Assembly: GCA_020051955.1 (NCBI GenBank) | Contig: JAGVQB010000025.1 | Location: 1-35,297 of the forward strand | DNA: 35,297 nucleotides | Origin: a bacterium | GTDB taxonomy: Bacteria; Patescibacteriota; Patescibacteriia; UBA9934; GWF2-40-263 | Direction of reading: 5' to 3' | Part shown: positions 1-8,095 of the stretch, one piece after another | How positions within the stretch are numbered: the first letter of the stretch is position 1 | Layout: each line of letters starts with the position of its first letter | Made by a program: the position numbers and the translations under genes | The notes under the pieces: generated by a model | Told to the model about the DNA's origin: nothing | Databases searched by the model: none | The model's input: only the letters and a program-made list of their open reading frames with translations

Positions 1-143
1 TTAGCTCCATACGATGGATAGTCTACCCCGCCTGCGGCGGGGAAGCTATCCATCGCGGGGGCAAGCCCCCGCGGTTTACGCTTCGCTTCGCTAAAAAGTG
101 ATGCTGGCTTCGCAAACCGAAGCGCAAGCAGATCGCTTTTAGT

Positions 144-309
144 AAAAAGACCTCTGAAAAAAGATGAGATGCGCCGCGCTGCCCGCCCGACTGAACGACG
201 TCAGTCGTTCGGGCGGGGAGGCAAGCAAAGACCGAGACGTAGGTCAATCCTACGTTGAGGCTTTTGCGAGCCGAAGCGCAAGCAGATCGCTTTTTTCAGA
301 GGTCTTTTT
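144..309. repeat. Nested inverted-repeat element A: perfect 20-bp terminal inverted repeats with an internal GCCCGCCCGACTGAACGACGTCAGTCGTTCGGGCGGGG hairpin and an ACGTAGG/CCTACGT hairpin
   Basis: AAAAAGACCTCTGAAAAAAG (144-163) is the exact reverse complement of CTTTTTTCAGAGGTCTTTTT (290-309); the core hairpin at ~180-219 recurs at ~5362 and ~32645. Confidence 0.85.
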
Positions 310-310
310 T

Positions 311-473
311 CTTCTTCCTGAGGCTGCGGAGCAAGGTCACGACATAAGCACGCCAGATCAGAACGTTTGAGCATGAGGAGAGAGATTTGCCGCTCAGTCT
401 TTCGACGATCGGCTATGCTCGCGATTTAGATCTGACAAAGAATCGTACCCCACTTCGCAGCCTCAGAAAGAAG
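311..473. repeat. Second nested inverted repeat, directly abutting element A; possible structured RNA
   Basis: CTTCTTCCTGAGGCTGCG (311-328) pairs with CGCAGCCTCAGAAAGAAG (456-473), 17/18; inner pairs CAGATC/GATCTG and GAGCAT/ATGCTC are nested. Confidence 0.7.
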
Positions 474-635
474 AATGTAAACTCGGACACCAATCGATTG
501 TATGCGAAGCAAAAGGAATAATCAAGAAACCCATCACGTCAGCAAACGACGCACAAACGTAGCAGGATAGCCCGTGAGCGTCAATGGATCAGACGAGAAT
601 GACCTACAAGCAATTCGTGATAGAATACAGTCATT

Positions 636-2993
636 ATGGCACGACGAAAAAAACGTTCACACCTTCCAATTTCACACAACATACCCACCATACACATCAA
701 TCCAGAAACAAAACGCGCGATTGCTGGCGTGCTGTTGTTTGCCTGCGCCGCGCTTATCTTTCTTTCCTTCTTCCATATCACTGGGAGTCTTGGCGTGTGG
801 GTAAACCACATCTTGATCTCTGTTTTTGGACTCGATCGCTTCCTTGTTCCACTGGTGCTCATCATGATCGGCGCGACATTAAGCTTCCCACAGCGTGGAA
901 TATTTTCTTTTTGGAACTACCTGGGCGTCTTTTTCTTTTTCCTTTCCTTCAACGCGTTGCTGAATCTTTTTTTAATCGACCGCGCGCAACCTCTCACTAA
1001 CGACCTGTCTCTGGCAGGTGGCCATATCGGACAATTCCTCGCGCTCATCCTTCCAAAGTTCATGGGCTACTGGGGTTCGATCGTCACAACCGCGGCAGTG
1101 TTGCTCGTTGCGATCTTGCTTGCTTTCAATACCTCTCTACGAAATCTCGCTGGCGCGCATACGCGCGTGGCAGGGTGGATGGGTCGACGGCTTCGTCAAG
1201 AAACAGACGTGGTCCAAACCTTGACTGATGAACAAGACGAGGACGAGCTTGAGGGGTCAGATGAGCCCCCCGACCTCGAAGATGAAGAGCCAGAGAGCCC
1301 TTCCGCTTTCCGTGTCGCGCCCGTCGCGCACGAACGCAAAGAGGAAACCGCGCTAATGTCCCGCGAGCAACGCCATATCACAATCCCAATGAACCTGATG
1401 GATCGCTCTGCTTCCAAGGCGCAATCTGGCGACATCGAACGCAACAAAGAAATTATTGAAAAAACCTTTGAAGAGTTTGGAATCAATGTCGAGATGGGAA
1501 AGACGTCTGTTGGTCCCACGGTCACACAATTCACTCTTCGACCCGCGCAGGGAATTAAACTGTCGCGCATTGTTAGCTTGCAAAACGACCTGGCACTCGC
1601 GCTCGCGGCGCATCCCCTGCGTATGGAGGCTCCAATCCCTGGACAGTCGCTCGTTGGAATCGAGGTGCCAAACAATAAAGTCGCGACAGTCGCTCTGCGT
1701 GACGTGATGGAGTCGCCTTCCTTCAAAACACAATCCTCCAATCTCACAATTCCACTTGGCAAAGACGTGTCCGGCGAATCAAAGATGATCGTGCTTGAAA
1801 AGATGCCCCACATACTTGTCGCCGGAGCGACCGGATCTGGTAAATCCGTGTGTCTCAATACCATGATAATTTCCTGGCTCTACCAAAACGGGCCAGACGA
1901 CTTGAAGCTGATCCTGGTGGATCCAAAGCGCGTGGAGCTCACAATCTATAACGGTATTCCACACCTGCTCGTGCCACCAATCACAAGCGTTGATGACACA
2001 GTGAACGCGCTCAAGTGGACAGTGCGTGAAATGGAACGCAGGCTGGATATCCTTTCAAAGTTCGGCGCGCGCGACATCACAAGCTACAACGCGCGAGCAG
2101 AAGAACGCATGCCAAAGATCGTTATTGTTATCGACGAGCTTGCTGATCTGATGTGTTCGAGTGGACGAGAAGTCGAGGCGGCTATCGTACGTATTGCCCA
2201 AATGGCGCGCGCGGTTGGCATCCACTTGGTTTTGGCAACGCAACGACCCAGCGTGGATGTAATCACTGGACTCATCAAAGCAAACATCCCTGGGCGCATC
2301 GCGTTCGCGGTTGCTTCACAAACAGACTCGCGCACAATTCTGGATCAGTCAGGAGCTGAAAAACTCCTCGGACGAGGAGACATGCTTTTTACGTGCGCGG
2401 AGCTTTCCAAACCAAGACGCTTACAGGGCGCATACATTTCTACTGGTGAAATAGAGCGTGTTGTTTCGTTCCTGCGCCACAAGGGTGAGCCAGATTATAA
2501 TATGGCTGTCACGGAAATCACAAAGGCGGGAACCGTGTTTGATGATCTTGAAAATACAGACCCCGTGCTGGAGGAAGCTATCAAAGTCGTACTCGAATCT
2601 GGCAAAGCCTCAACATCTTTCCTGCAACGCCGTATGCGCCTGGGATACGCGCGCGCGGCTCGCATTGTGGATTTGATGGAACAAGCTGGTGTCGTAGGTC
2701 CTGGCTCTGGAGCAAAGCCGCGGGAAATCCTCGTGGATTCATGGCCACCAGGTGGAAGTATCAAAGAAGCCATGCCAACAGCCCAGGATGATTACGAAGA
2801 AGCGTACGACAACGGAAAAGTGGATGATGAGCAGGATGAAGAAATTGAAGAGATAACCACCACCTCCGACTTCCCTATCCCGTCTGTTCCAGACACAGAC
2901 ATCGTGGACTGGGAAGACGCGGTTGATGAAGGATGGGTTAAAAAGGGTAGCTTGGACACTGAAGACAGTGAGGAAGAAAAGGATGAGGACTAA
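636..2993 (+). CDS. ftsK: FtsK/SpoIIIE-family DNA translocase
   Basis: N-terminal TM segments; Walker A 'HILVAGATGSGKSVCLN'; 'IVIVIDELADLM'; 'LATQRPSVDVITGLIKANIPGRIAF'; C-terminal winged-helix gamma-like region. Confidence 0.95.
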   Translation: MARRKKRSHLPISHNIPTIHINPETKRAIAGVLLFACAALIFLSFFHITGSLGVWVNHILISVFGLDRFLVPLVLIMIGATLSFPQRGIFSFWNYLGVFFFFLSFNALLNLFLIDRAQPLTNDLSLAGGHIGQFLALILPKFMGYWGSIVTTAAVLLVAILLAFNTSLRNLAGAHTRVAGWMGRRLRQETDVVQTLTDEQDEDELEGSDEPPDLEDEEPESPSAFRVAPVAHERKEETALMSREQRHITIPMNLMDRSASKAQSGDIERNKEIIEKTFEEFGINVEMGKTSVGPTVTQFTLRPAQGIKLSRIVSLQNDLALALAAHPLRMEAPIPGQSLVGIEVPNNKVATVALRDVMESPSFKTQSSNLTIPLGKDVSGESKMIVLEKMPHILVAGATGSGKSVCLNTMIISWLYQNGPDDLKLILVDPKRVELTIYNGIPHLLVPPITSVDDTVNALKWTVREMERRLDILSKFGARDITSYNARAEERMPKIVIVIDELADLMCSSGREVEAAIVRIAQMARAVGIHLVLATQRPSVDVITGLIKANIPGRIAFAVASQTDSRTILDQSGAEKLLGRGDMLFTCAELSKPRRLQGAYISTGEIERVVSFLRHKGEPDYNMAVTEITKAGTVFDDLENTDPVLEEAIKVVLESGKASTSFLQRRMRLGYARAARIVDLMEQAGVVGPGSGAKPREILVDSWPPGGSIKEAMPTAQDDYEEAYDNGKVDDEQDEEIEEITTTSDFPIPSVPDTDIVDWEDAVDEGWVKKGSLDTEDSEEEKDED

Positions 2994-3005
2994 CGCGACT
3001 GTGAT

Positions 3006-3674
3006 ATGTCTTTCGTGATCCGCAAATTTGATTATCAAGAAACTTTGGGTGAAAAACTCAAGGCGATTCGACGTTGCGCTAATCTCACGCTCTCTGAAAT
3101 CTCCGCCTCCACAAAAATCCGCAAACCTTTTCTTAAAGCGTTCGAGTCGGGCGACTACGCGAAACTTCCAGACTCCATCTACGCTCGCAACTATTTAAAA
3201 ACATACGTTCGAGCTCTTGGTGGTGATGTAGATTATTTTGTCGAGCAGTTTGAAAATGAATGTGGTACGTGCGACTTCACCAAGAACGCTCGTCTGCCAC
3301 GGGCGCGGGCGCGGGCGCGACAATTCCTGGTTACAAGTCGGTTCGTTCAAGTATTTGTAATAATCACGCTTGCTCTCGCGACCACTGGTTACCTCGGCTA
3401 TGAACTGCGCGCGATAATATCAGCGCCGGAGCTGGCTGTTTATGAGCCAGAAGACGGCCACGCGACACAGGAAGCTCTTGTCAAAGTCTCTGGTATGACA
3501 GAGGAGGGAACGCGCGTGAAGGTTAACGGCATAGATGTCCTACTATCCCAAGACGGGCAGTTTGAAACCGTGGTGGCGCTGGAGAGAGGACTAAACGTCA
3601 TCTCGATCGAAAGCGCCAAGCGTTACTCTCGTCCAGCAACTGAATATCGAAGAGTGGTGCTAAAACAAGAATGA
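3006..3674 (+). CDS. RodZ-like membrane protein: N-terminal HTH, one TM segment, C-terminal beta-rich domain
   Basis: 'GEKLKAIRRCANLTLSEISASTKIRKPFLKAFESGDYAKLPDSIYARNYLKTYVRALG' resembles HTH_25; TM 'VQVFVIITLALATTGYLGY'. Confidence 0.75.
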   Translation: MSFVIRKFDYQETLGEKLKAIRRCANLTLSEISASTKIRKPFLKAFESGDYAKLPDSIYARNYLKTYVRALGGDVDYFVEQFENECGTCDFTKNARLPRARARARQFLVTSRFVQVFVIITLALATTGYLGYELRAIISAPELAVYEPEDGHATQEALVKVSGMTEEGTRVKVNGIDVLLSQDGQFETVVALERGLNVISIESAKRYSRPATEYRRVVLKQE

Positions 3675-3777
3675 ATCCACTTAACATCTGCCTAAGCGCC
3701 AGAGTTTTTTGTTTTTCCCCTCGGCCTCTATGGCATTTACGGTCTGTACGGCCTTCCCAATTTCCTCGTCCCCACCT

Positions 3778-3820
3778 TGTCAGATAATTGTTTGACAAAT
3801 GTCTGACAGGATGATACTAT
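3778..3820 (+). promoter_or_regulatory. Candidate promoter with overlapping inverted-repeat operator for the downstream small ORF
   Basis: TTGACA (3792-3797), 17-nt spacer, TACTAT (3815-3820); TGTCAGA (3778-3784) / TCTGACA (3802-3808) flank the -35. Confidence 0.5.
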
Positions 3821-3846
3821 GAGAACGTAAGTCATCATTCCTCCAT

Positions 3847-4059
3847 ATGCTACAAACGGAACCAATCTCCGTGCGCGATTTTTTGCGCAACTTTGCTGCC
3901 ATTGTGCAAGGCAAGACAGTAAAGCGTTATGTAATTATGAAACACGGCAAACCTATTGGTGTGTTTACATCATGGGAGATGCAAAAAATGGAACTCAAGC
4001 AAAAAAAAGATAGTGAGATGCAGAAATGGCTCCTGTTAGATGAGATGTCCAAATTTTAA
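3847..4059 (+). CDS. Phd/YefM-like antitoxin-type small protein (putative)
   Basis: 70 aa: 'EPISVRDFLRNFAAIVQGKTVKRYVIMKHGKPIGVFTSWEMQK' resembles the Phd/YefM N-terminal fold; own promoter/operator upstream. Confidence 0.5.
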   Translation: MLQTEPISVRDFLRNFAAIVQGKTVKRYVIMKHGKPIGVFTSWEMQKMELKQKKDSEMQKWLLLDEMSKF

Positions 4060-4127
4060 GATGCCCCACTTGAATCCCAGAGCGGCTCTGCTAAGCTACG
4101 CTCGTTCAATCCCAATTTCAAAATAAT

Positions 4128-5183
4128 ATGGCAAAACAAATTACTAAGGAGGTAGAAACTGATGCCCGATCTCGAGCCGCTTTGGAAGCTATTACTCAAA
4201 TAAAGCAACGTTTTGGCGAGGGTTCGATCATGCGGCTTGGAGAGGCTAAAACTATGCAAGTGGATGCAATATCCACAGGGTGTCTGTCATTGGATTTAGC
4301 ACTTGGCGTAATGGGGGTACCTCGCGGACGCGTTATCGAGATTTATGGTCCAGAGTCATCTGGAAAATCTACGCTCGCCCAACACATTGTTGCCGAGGTG
4401 CAGAAGATTGGTGGAGTTGCGGCGTATGTAGACGCAGAACACGCGCTGGATCCAGAGTACGCGCAAAAAATCGGGGTGAACATCGACGAGCTCTTTATCT
4501 CTCAACCAGACAATGGCGAACAGGCGCTTGAGATTGTTGAAACGCTCGTACGATCAAACGCGGTTGACGTGATCGTAATTGATTCCGTGGCGGCTCTTAC
4601 ACCGAAGGCTGAAATCGAAGGCGAAATGGGCGACCAGCACATGGGGCTCCAAGCACGCCTTATGAGCCAGGCGCTACGCAAACTCGCGGGCATCGTGAGT
4701 AAGTCCAAAACAATCGTCGTCTTCATCAACCAGATTCGTATGAAGATAGGAATAGTGTTTGGTAATCCCGAGACAACACCTGGTGGCAACGCGCTCAAGT
4801 TCTACGCGTCCGTGCGTATTGAAATCCGTCGCGCGGCACAGATCAAGCAGGGCGAACAAATCATCGGCAACCGTACCAAAGCCAAAATCGTCAAAAACAA
4901 AGTCGCGCCCCCGTTCCGCTCATGCGAGTTCGACATCATGTACAACGAAGGTATCTCAATCGCTGGGGATCTCATCGACCTGGGTGTTACCTACGGCGTC
5001 ATTCAAAAAAGCGGGAACAGCTACTCCTTCCACGGAGAAAAATTAGGACTTGGCAGGGAAAACGCAAAAGCAACTATCAAAGGGAACCCAGAACTCCTCA
5101 AATCTATTCGCTCTGACATTGAGAAAACAATCGCCAATACAAATGGCGAAGAGACCATAACTCCAGCAGAAGAAACGGGCTAG
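4128..5183 (+). CDS. recA: Recombinase RecA
   Basis: '[23 protein letters not shown]', '[13 protein letters not shown]', '[17 protein letters not shown]', '[39 protein letters not shown]'. Confidence 0.98.
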   Translation: MAKQITKEVETDARSRAALEAITQIKQRFGEGSIMRLGEAKTMQVDAISTGCLSLDLALGVMGVPRGRVIEIYGPESSGKSTLAQHIVAEVQKIGGVAAYVDAEHALDPEYAQKIGVNIDELFISQPDNGEQALEIVETLVRSNAVDVIVIDSVAALTPKAEIEGEMGDQHMGLQARLMSQALRKLAGIVSKSKTIVVFINQIRMKIGIVFGNPETTPGGNALKFYASVRIEIRRAAQIKQGEQIIGNRTKAKIVKNKVAPPFRSCEFDIMYNEGISIAGDLIDLGVTYGVIQKSGNSYSFHGEKLGLGRENAKATIKGNPELLKSIRSDIEKTIANTNGEETITPAEETG

Positions 5184-5196
5184 GCCCGTTTTTTCT
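5174..5196 (+). terminator. Rho-independent terminator after recA
   Basis: AACGGGCTAGGCCCGTTTTTTC. Confidence 0.8.
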
Positions 5197-5272
5197 TGCG
5201 CTCTCATAACGAAGCGGCTATGCTTTGGATCGGATCAGCTGACGATTCGAGTTAACCCTCAACAACCCTAGG

Positions 5273-5443
5273 GGCTGTGATTTACGAAACTCGATGAGAT
5301 TTGCGTAAACGGGCTGTCGATCTCCGCGAACACTACTGAAACGTAGTGAGAGCGGGGTCGACGCCCGCCCGACTGAACGACGTCGGTCGTTCGGGCGGGG
5401 GTGCCCGTGAACGCAAAGATCGCGAGTTTCGTAATTCACAGCC
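5273..5443. repeat. Nested inverted-repeat element B (~171 bp), related to elements A and C
   Basis: GGCTGTGATTTACGAAACTCG.TTTGCGT.ACGGGC (left) pairs with GCCCGT.ACGCAAA.CGAGTTTCGTAATTCACAGCC (right); contains the GCCCGCCCGACTGAACGACGTCGGTCGTTCGGGCGGGG hairpin. Confidence 0.85.
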
Positions 5444-5456
5444 AGGGGGCACTCAC

Positions 5457-6116
5457 GTGCGACGCTATAAGGCAGGGCTAGAGCTGGAAGCGGAAGTCAG
5501 CCGTGAACTTGGTGCGTTGGGTATCGCCCACAGAAGAACCCAACACATGGGAAAGGAAGACGTCGAGGATCGCATTGACTTGATTGTCCCCTCCTTTGGA
5601 GGACGGCGCGCGCTAGAGTTCCAAATCACCCTGCGCGCAAAGCAGCCACGAAAGATCTACGCCTTCGCTCTGCGCGCGCTCACGACCCGCGCGAGAGGTG
5701 TGCGCGTTTACCTTGAAGTGGTTGGCGCGAGGCATAAGGACGCGATCAGCCTCATCGCGCAAAGAGTAGCGCGGGCGATCCAGACCATCGCGCGCAGGTT
5801 CCGCGACTTCGGAGAACACAATCTCCTAGGAGTTCGCGTGAGCGCGAAAAGCGCGGAGATCGAGAAGTTTGACTTGGTGAGTTTGTGCGGGAGGCGACTC
5901 CTGGAAGCTGTGAAACGCTTCTGGGAACAAGTCGAGGAACAGCGCAAGGCCGCTGCTGAAGTTGCCGCGCTACGCGCTCACCGCTCGCGACAGACCATCT
6001 CGCTTCTTGCTCTATGCTTGCTACCGTTGCGCGCGCGCCACGAGCGACCGCAATTCCAAGCAAGACACTACGCGGACACGCGCGCGCACTTCATGCCACG
6101 CAGACACTGTGTGTAG
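5457..6116 (+). CDS. Uncharacterised protein, possible PD-(D/E)XK nuclease-like fold; ORF track start at 5346 lies inside element B, GTG at 5457 preferred
   Basis: 'VRRYKAGLELEAEVSRELGALGIAHRRTQHMGKEDVEDRIDLIVPSFGGRRALEFQITLR' has a D-(x)n-ExQ arrangement; AGGGGG upstream of the GTG. Confidence 0.5.
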   Translation: MRRYKAGLELEAEVSRELGALGIAHRRTQHMGKEDVEDRIDLIVPSFGGRRALEFQITLRAKQPRKIYAFALRALTTRARGVRVYLEVVGARHKDAISLIAQRVARAIQTIARRFRDFGEHNLLGVRVSAKSAEIEKFDLVSLCGRRLLEAVKRFWEQVEEQRKAAAEVAALRAHRSRQTISLLALCLLPLRARHERPQFQARHYADTRAHFMPRRHCV

Positions 6117-6138
6117 TGACCATCAACGAAACGCAAAG

Positions 6139-6170
6139 CCTCCAATCGCGGGAGGTCTTTTTTTTGACCT
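6139..6170 (+). terminator. Rho-independent terminator
   Basis: GCCTCCAATCGCGGGAGGTCTTTTTTTT. Confidence 0.7.
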
Positions 6171-6204
6171 AAAAAAACAACCGTTTCTTTCAACGGCTGT
6201 TTCC
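6170..6204 (-). terminator. Rho-independent terminator for efp
   Basis: Minus strand AACAGCCGTTGAAAGAAACGGTTGTTTTTTTA. Confidence 0.75.
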
Positions 6205-6215
6205 AAGCGTCATCA

Positions 6216-6782
6216 TTATTTTTGTACACGTTCCGCGTACGCGCCTGTTTCAGTGCTGACCAGTATCTCGTCTCCTTCGTTAATAAACACCGGAACGCGA
6301 GCAACCAAACCATTATCGAGTTTAGCGTCCTTGAGCACGTTACCTGACGCGGTATCCCCTTTCACGGCAGGCTCTGTATAAACAACTTTGTATTGAATTT
6401 TCTGTGGTATCTCAATCGTGAGTGCTTGTCCGTCAAGCATCACAATCGTGACATCCAACCCTTCTTTAAGATACCCAACCGCGTCCTCAATATCTCCGCG
6501 CGCGATCGACACCTGTTCATAGGTTGCATTGTCCATAAAGGTGTAAAGATTGCCGTCCGCGTAAAGGTACTGCATCTTTTTATATTGCACATCCTCGAAC
6601 ATCACTGACTCTGATGCCTTGAGATTTTCTTCCTTGACTTTACCTGTTCGCAAATTCTTCATGCGTGTGCGCACAAACGAACTCCCTTTGCCAGGACTTA
6701 CCCGCTGAAAATCAATTATCAACCACAACTCATTATCTCGATTCAAGACACTGCCTCTTTTTATTTCATTTGGGGAAGACAT
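6216..6782 (-). CDS. efp: Elongation factor P
   Basis: 188 aa with KOW-like N-terminus, 'FQRVSPGKGSSFVRTRMKNLRTGKV' with the modifiable loop lysine, OB domains. Confidence 0.93.
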   Translation of the reverse strand: MSSPNEIKRGSVLNRDNELWLIIDFQRVSPGKGSSFVRTRMKNLRTGKVKEENLKASESVMFEDVQYKKMQYLYADGNLYTFMDNATYEQVSIARGDIEDAVGYLKEGLDVTIVMLDGQALTIEIPQKIQYKVVYTEPAVKGDTASGNVLKDAKLDNGLVARVPVFINEGDEILVSTETGAYAERVQK

Positions 6783-6834
6783 AGGGAGGGGTTAGGGGAT
6801 AGCTTATAGGAGGAGGGAGGTGAGAGGGTGAAAA

Positions 6835-7824
6835 TCAGCGGGGGAAAATTTTCAAGGCGGGGAATGGCAATACGTCTTCGATTGAAGATCGGCCGGTTAA
6901 AATCATGTGCAGGCGATCCACTCCAAGAGCGTTGCCAAATGTCGGAGAACGCAAGGATGGTAACAGACACAACAGTTCCTCGTCAATCGGGAATACGCGC
7001 TTGCCGAGACGCTGGCGCTCGTTGGCTTCTTCCTCAAATCGAGCGCGTTGTTCAACCGCGTCGGTCAATTCAGTAAACCCATTACACAACTCAACTCCGT
7101 CAATATAAAGTTCGAACCGCTGTCCATATTTTCCATCCGCGGTCATGGCAGAAAGAGCGGCTTGATGACGTGGATAGTCGTACACAAAAAGCGAGCGGCC
7201 TGCGAACGTCGGTTCGACCTTGGTGAGAAACAGGCGGTAAAAAAGATCGGATTCTGTGTCAGGAGGATCATCTTTGATTCCATTCGCGCGACACGACCTT
7301 CGCAGATCACCCTCTTGAGCAATATCAAGATCCAGACCAACACAATCAAGAAACAAGTCGCGCACTCGAATTCGATCGACCTTAGAGGCAACCCCCCTTG
7401 ATCCCCTCTTGGGAAGGGGAGAAATATTCTGAGCAACATAACTCACCAACTCCCAGGTCTCATCCATGCACGCTTGATAATCCGCTCCCTGCCGATACCA
7501 CTCAAGCATAGTGAACTCGGGATTGTGCGCGCCACCAAATGATTCCTCGTTACGAAAAACTTTTGTGATTGTAAAAATCTTTTGCATACCAAGCCCAAGA
7601 AGTTTTTTCATTGAATACTCCGGGCTGGTTATTAAACCCGCGCTGTGAGCCTTGCCGTCTGGCTCGCGCACGACCGTCTCAAACGGAAAAAGATTCGGCT
7701 CCATTCCAGGGGAGCGCACAACCAACGGTGTCTCAACCTCAAGATACCCGCGCTCGCGAAAAAACGAACGTATAGAATCATTGACGACTTGACGCTCAAG
7801 AATCACTTGTTCGATTTCATTCAT
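6835..7824 (-). CDS. epmA: EpmA/GenX/PoxA-like lysyl-tRNA synthetase paralogue (putative EF-P lysine ligase)
   Basis: Class II core without anticodon-binding domain: 'FFRERGYLEVETPLVVRSPGMEPNLFPFET', 'LITSPEYSMKKLLGLGMQKIFTITKVFRNEESFGGAHNPEFTMLEWYR', 'ELCNGFTELTDAVEQRARFE', 'GNALGVDRLHMILTG'. Confidence 0.9.
   Translation of the reverse strand: MNEIEQVILERQVVNDSIRSFFRERGYLEVETPLVVRSPGMEPNLFPFETVVREPDGKAHSAGLITSPEYSMKKLLGLGMQKIFTITKVFRNEESFGGAHNPEFTMLEWYRQGADYQACMDETWELVSYVAQNISPLPKRGSRGVASKVDRIRVRDLFLDCVGLDLDIAQEGDLRRSCRANGIKDDPPDTESDLFYRLFLTKVEPTFAGRSLFVYDYPRHQAALSAMTADGKYGQRFELYIDGVELCNGFTELTDAVEQRARFEEEANERQRLGKRVFPIDEELLCLLPSLRSPTFGNALGVDRLHMILTGRSSIEDVLPFPALKIFPR
7387..7421 (-). repeat. 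Palindromic element inside the epmA coding sequence (family P, copy 1)
   Basis: Minus strand TCTCCCCTTCCCAAGAGGGGATCAAGGGGGGTTGCC; encodes 'SPLPKRGSRGVA'; matches copies at 10035 and 12493. Confidence 0.8.
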
Positions 7825-7864
7825 ACAAATAGGCGACCTCCATTGAGGCCGCCTTTTATCATGA

Positions 7865-8092
7865 TTACTTCTGTATAAACGGCAGAAGCGCCATCACTCT
7901 TGCTCGCTTGATTGCCTCGACAAGCCCACGTTGATGCTTCATACACACCTTTGAGCGCTTGCGCGGAACTATCTTCGCGAAGGATGAAAGAAACCTGCGC
8001 AGTATCCCGACATCTTTATAGTCCACGTCATGAATGTTGTTGTGACAAAAGTAGCATTGCTTCTCTCTCTTTGGGGTTGATTTTTTTTCCAT
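7865..8092 (-). CDS. rpsR: 30S ribosomal protein S18
   Basis: 'CYFCHNNIHDVDYKDVGILRRFLSSFAKIVPRKRSKVCMKHQRGLVEAIKRARVMALLPF'. Confidence 0.97.
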   Translation of the reverse strand: MEKKSTPKREKQCYFCHNNIHDVDYKDVGILRRFLSSFAKIVPRKRSKVCMKHQRGLVEAIKRARVMALLPFIQK

Positions 8093-8095
8093 ACT

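Noticed and set aside
1-100. Hairpins GATGGATAG..CTATCCATC and CGCGGGGGCAAGCCCCCGCG as part of an rRNA or RNase P gene
   Set aside because: No conserved RNase P, tmRNA or rRNA sequence blocks recognisable; more likely further short palindromes.
1196-1864. 222-aa minus-strand ORF inside ftsK
   Set aside because: Antisense shadow of a conserved gene.
5346-5456. Extended N-terminus of the 5346-6116 ORF
   Set aside because: It is the translation of palindromic element B; the same peptide (TPARLNDV.RSGG) appears wherever the core hairpin occurs.
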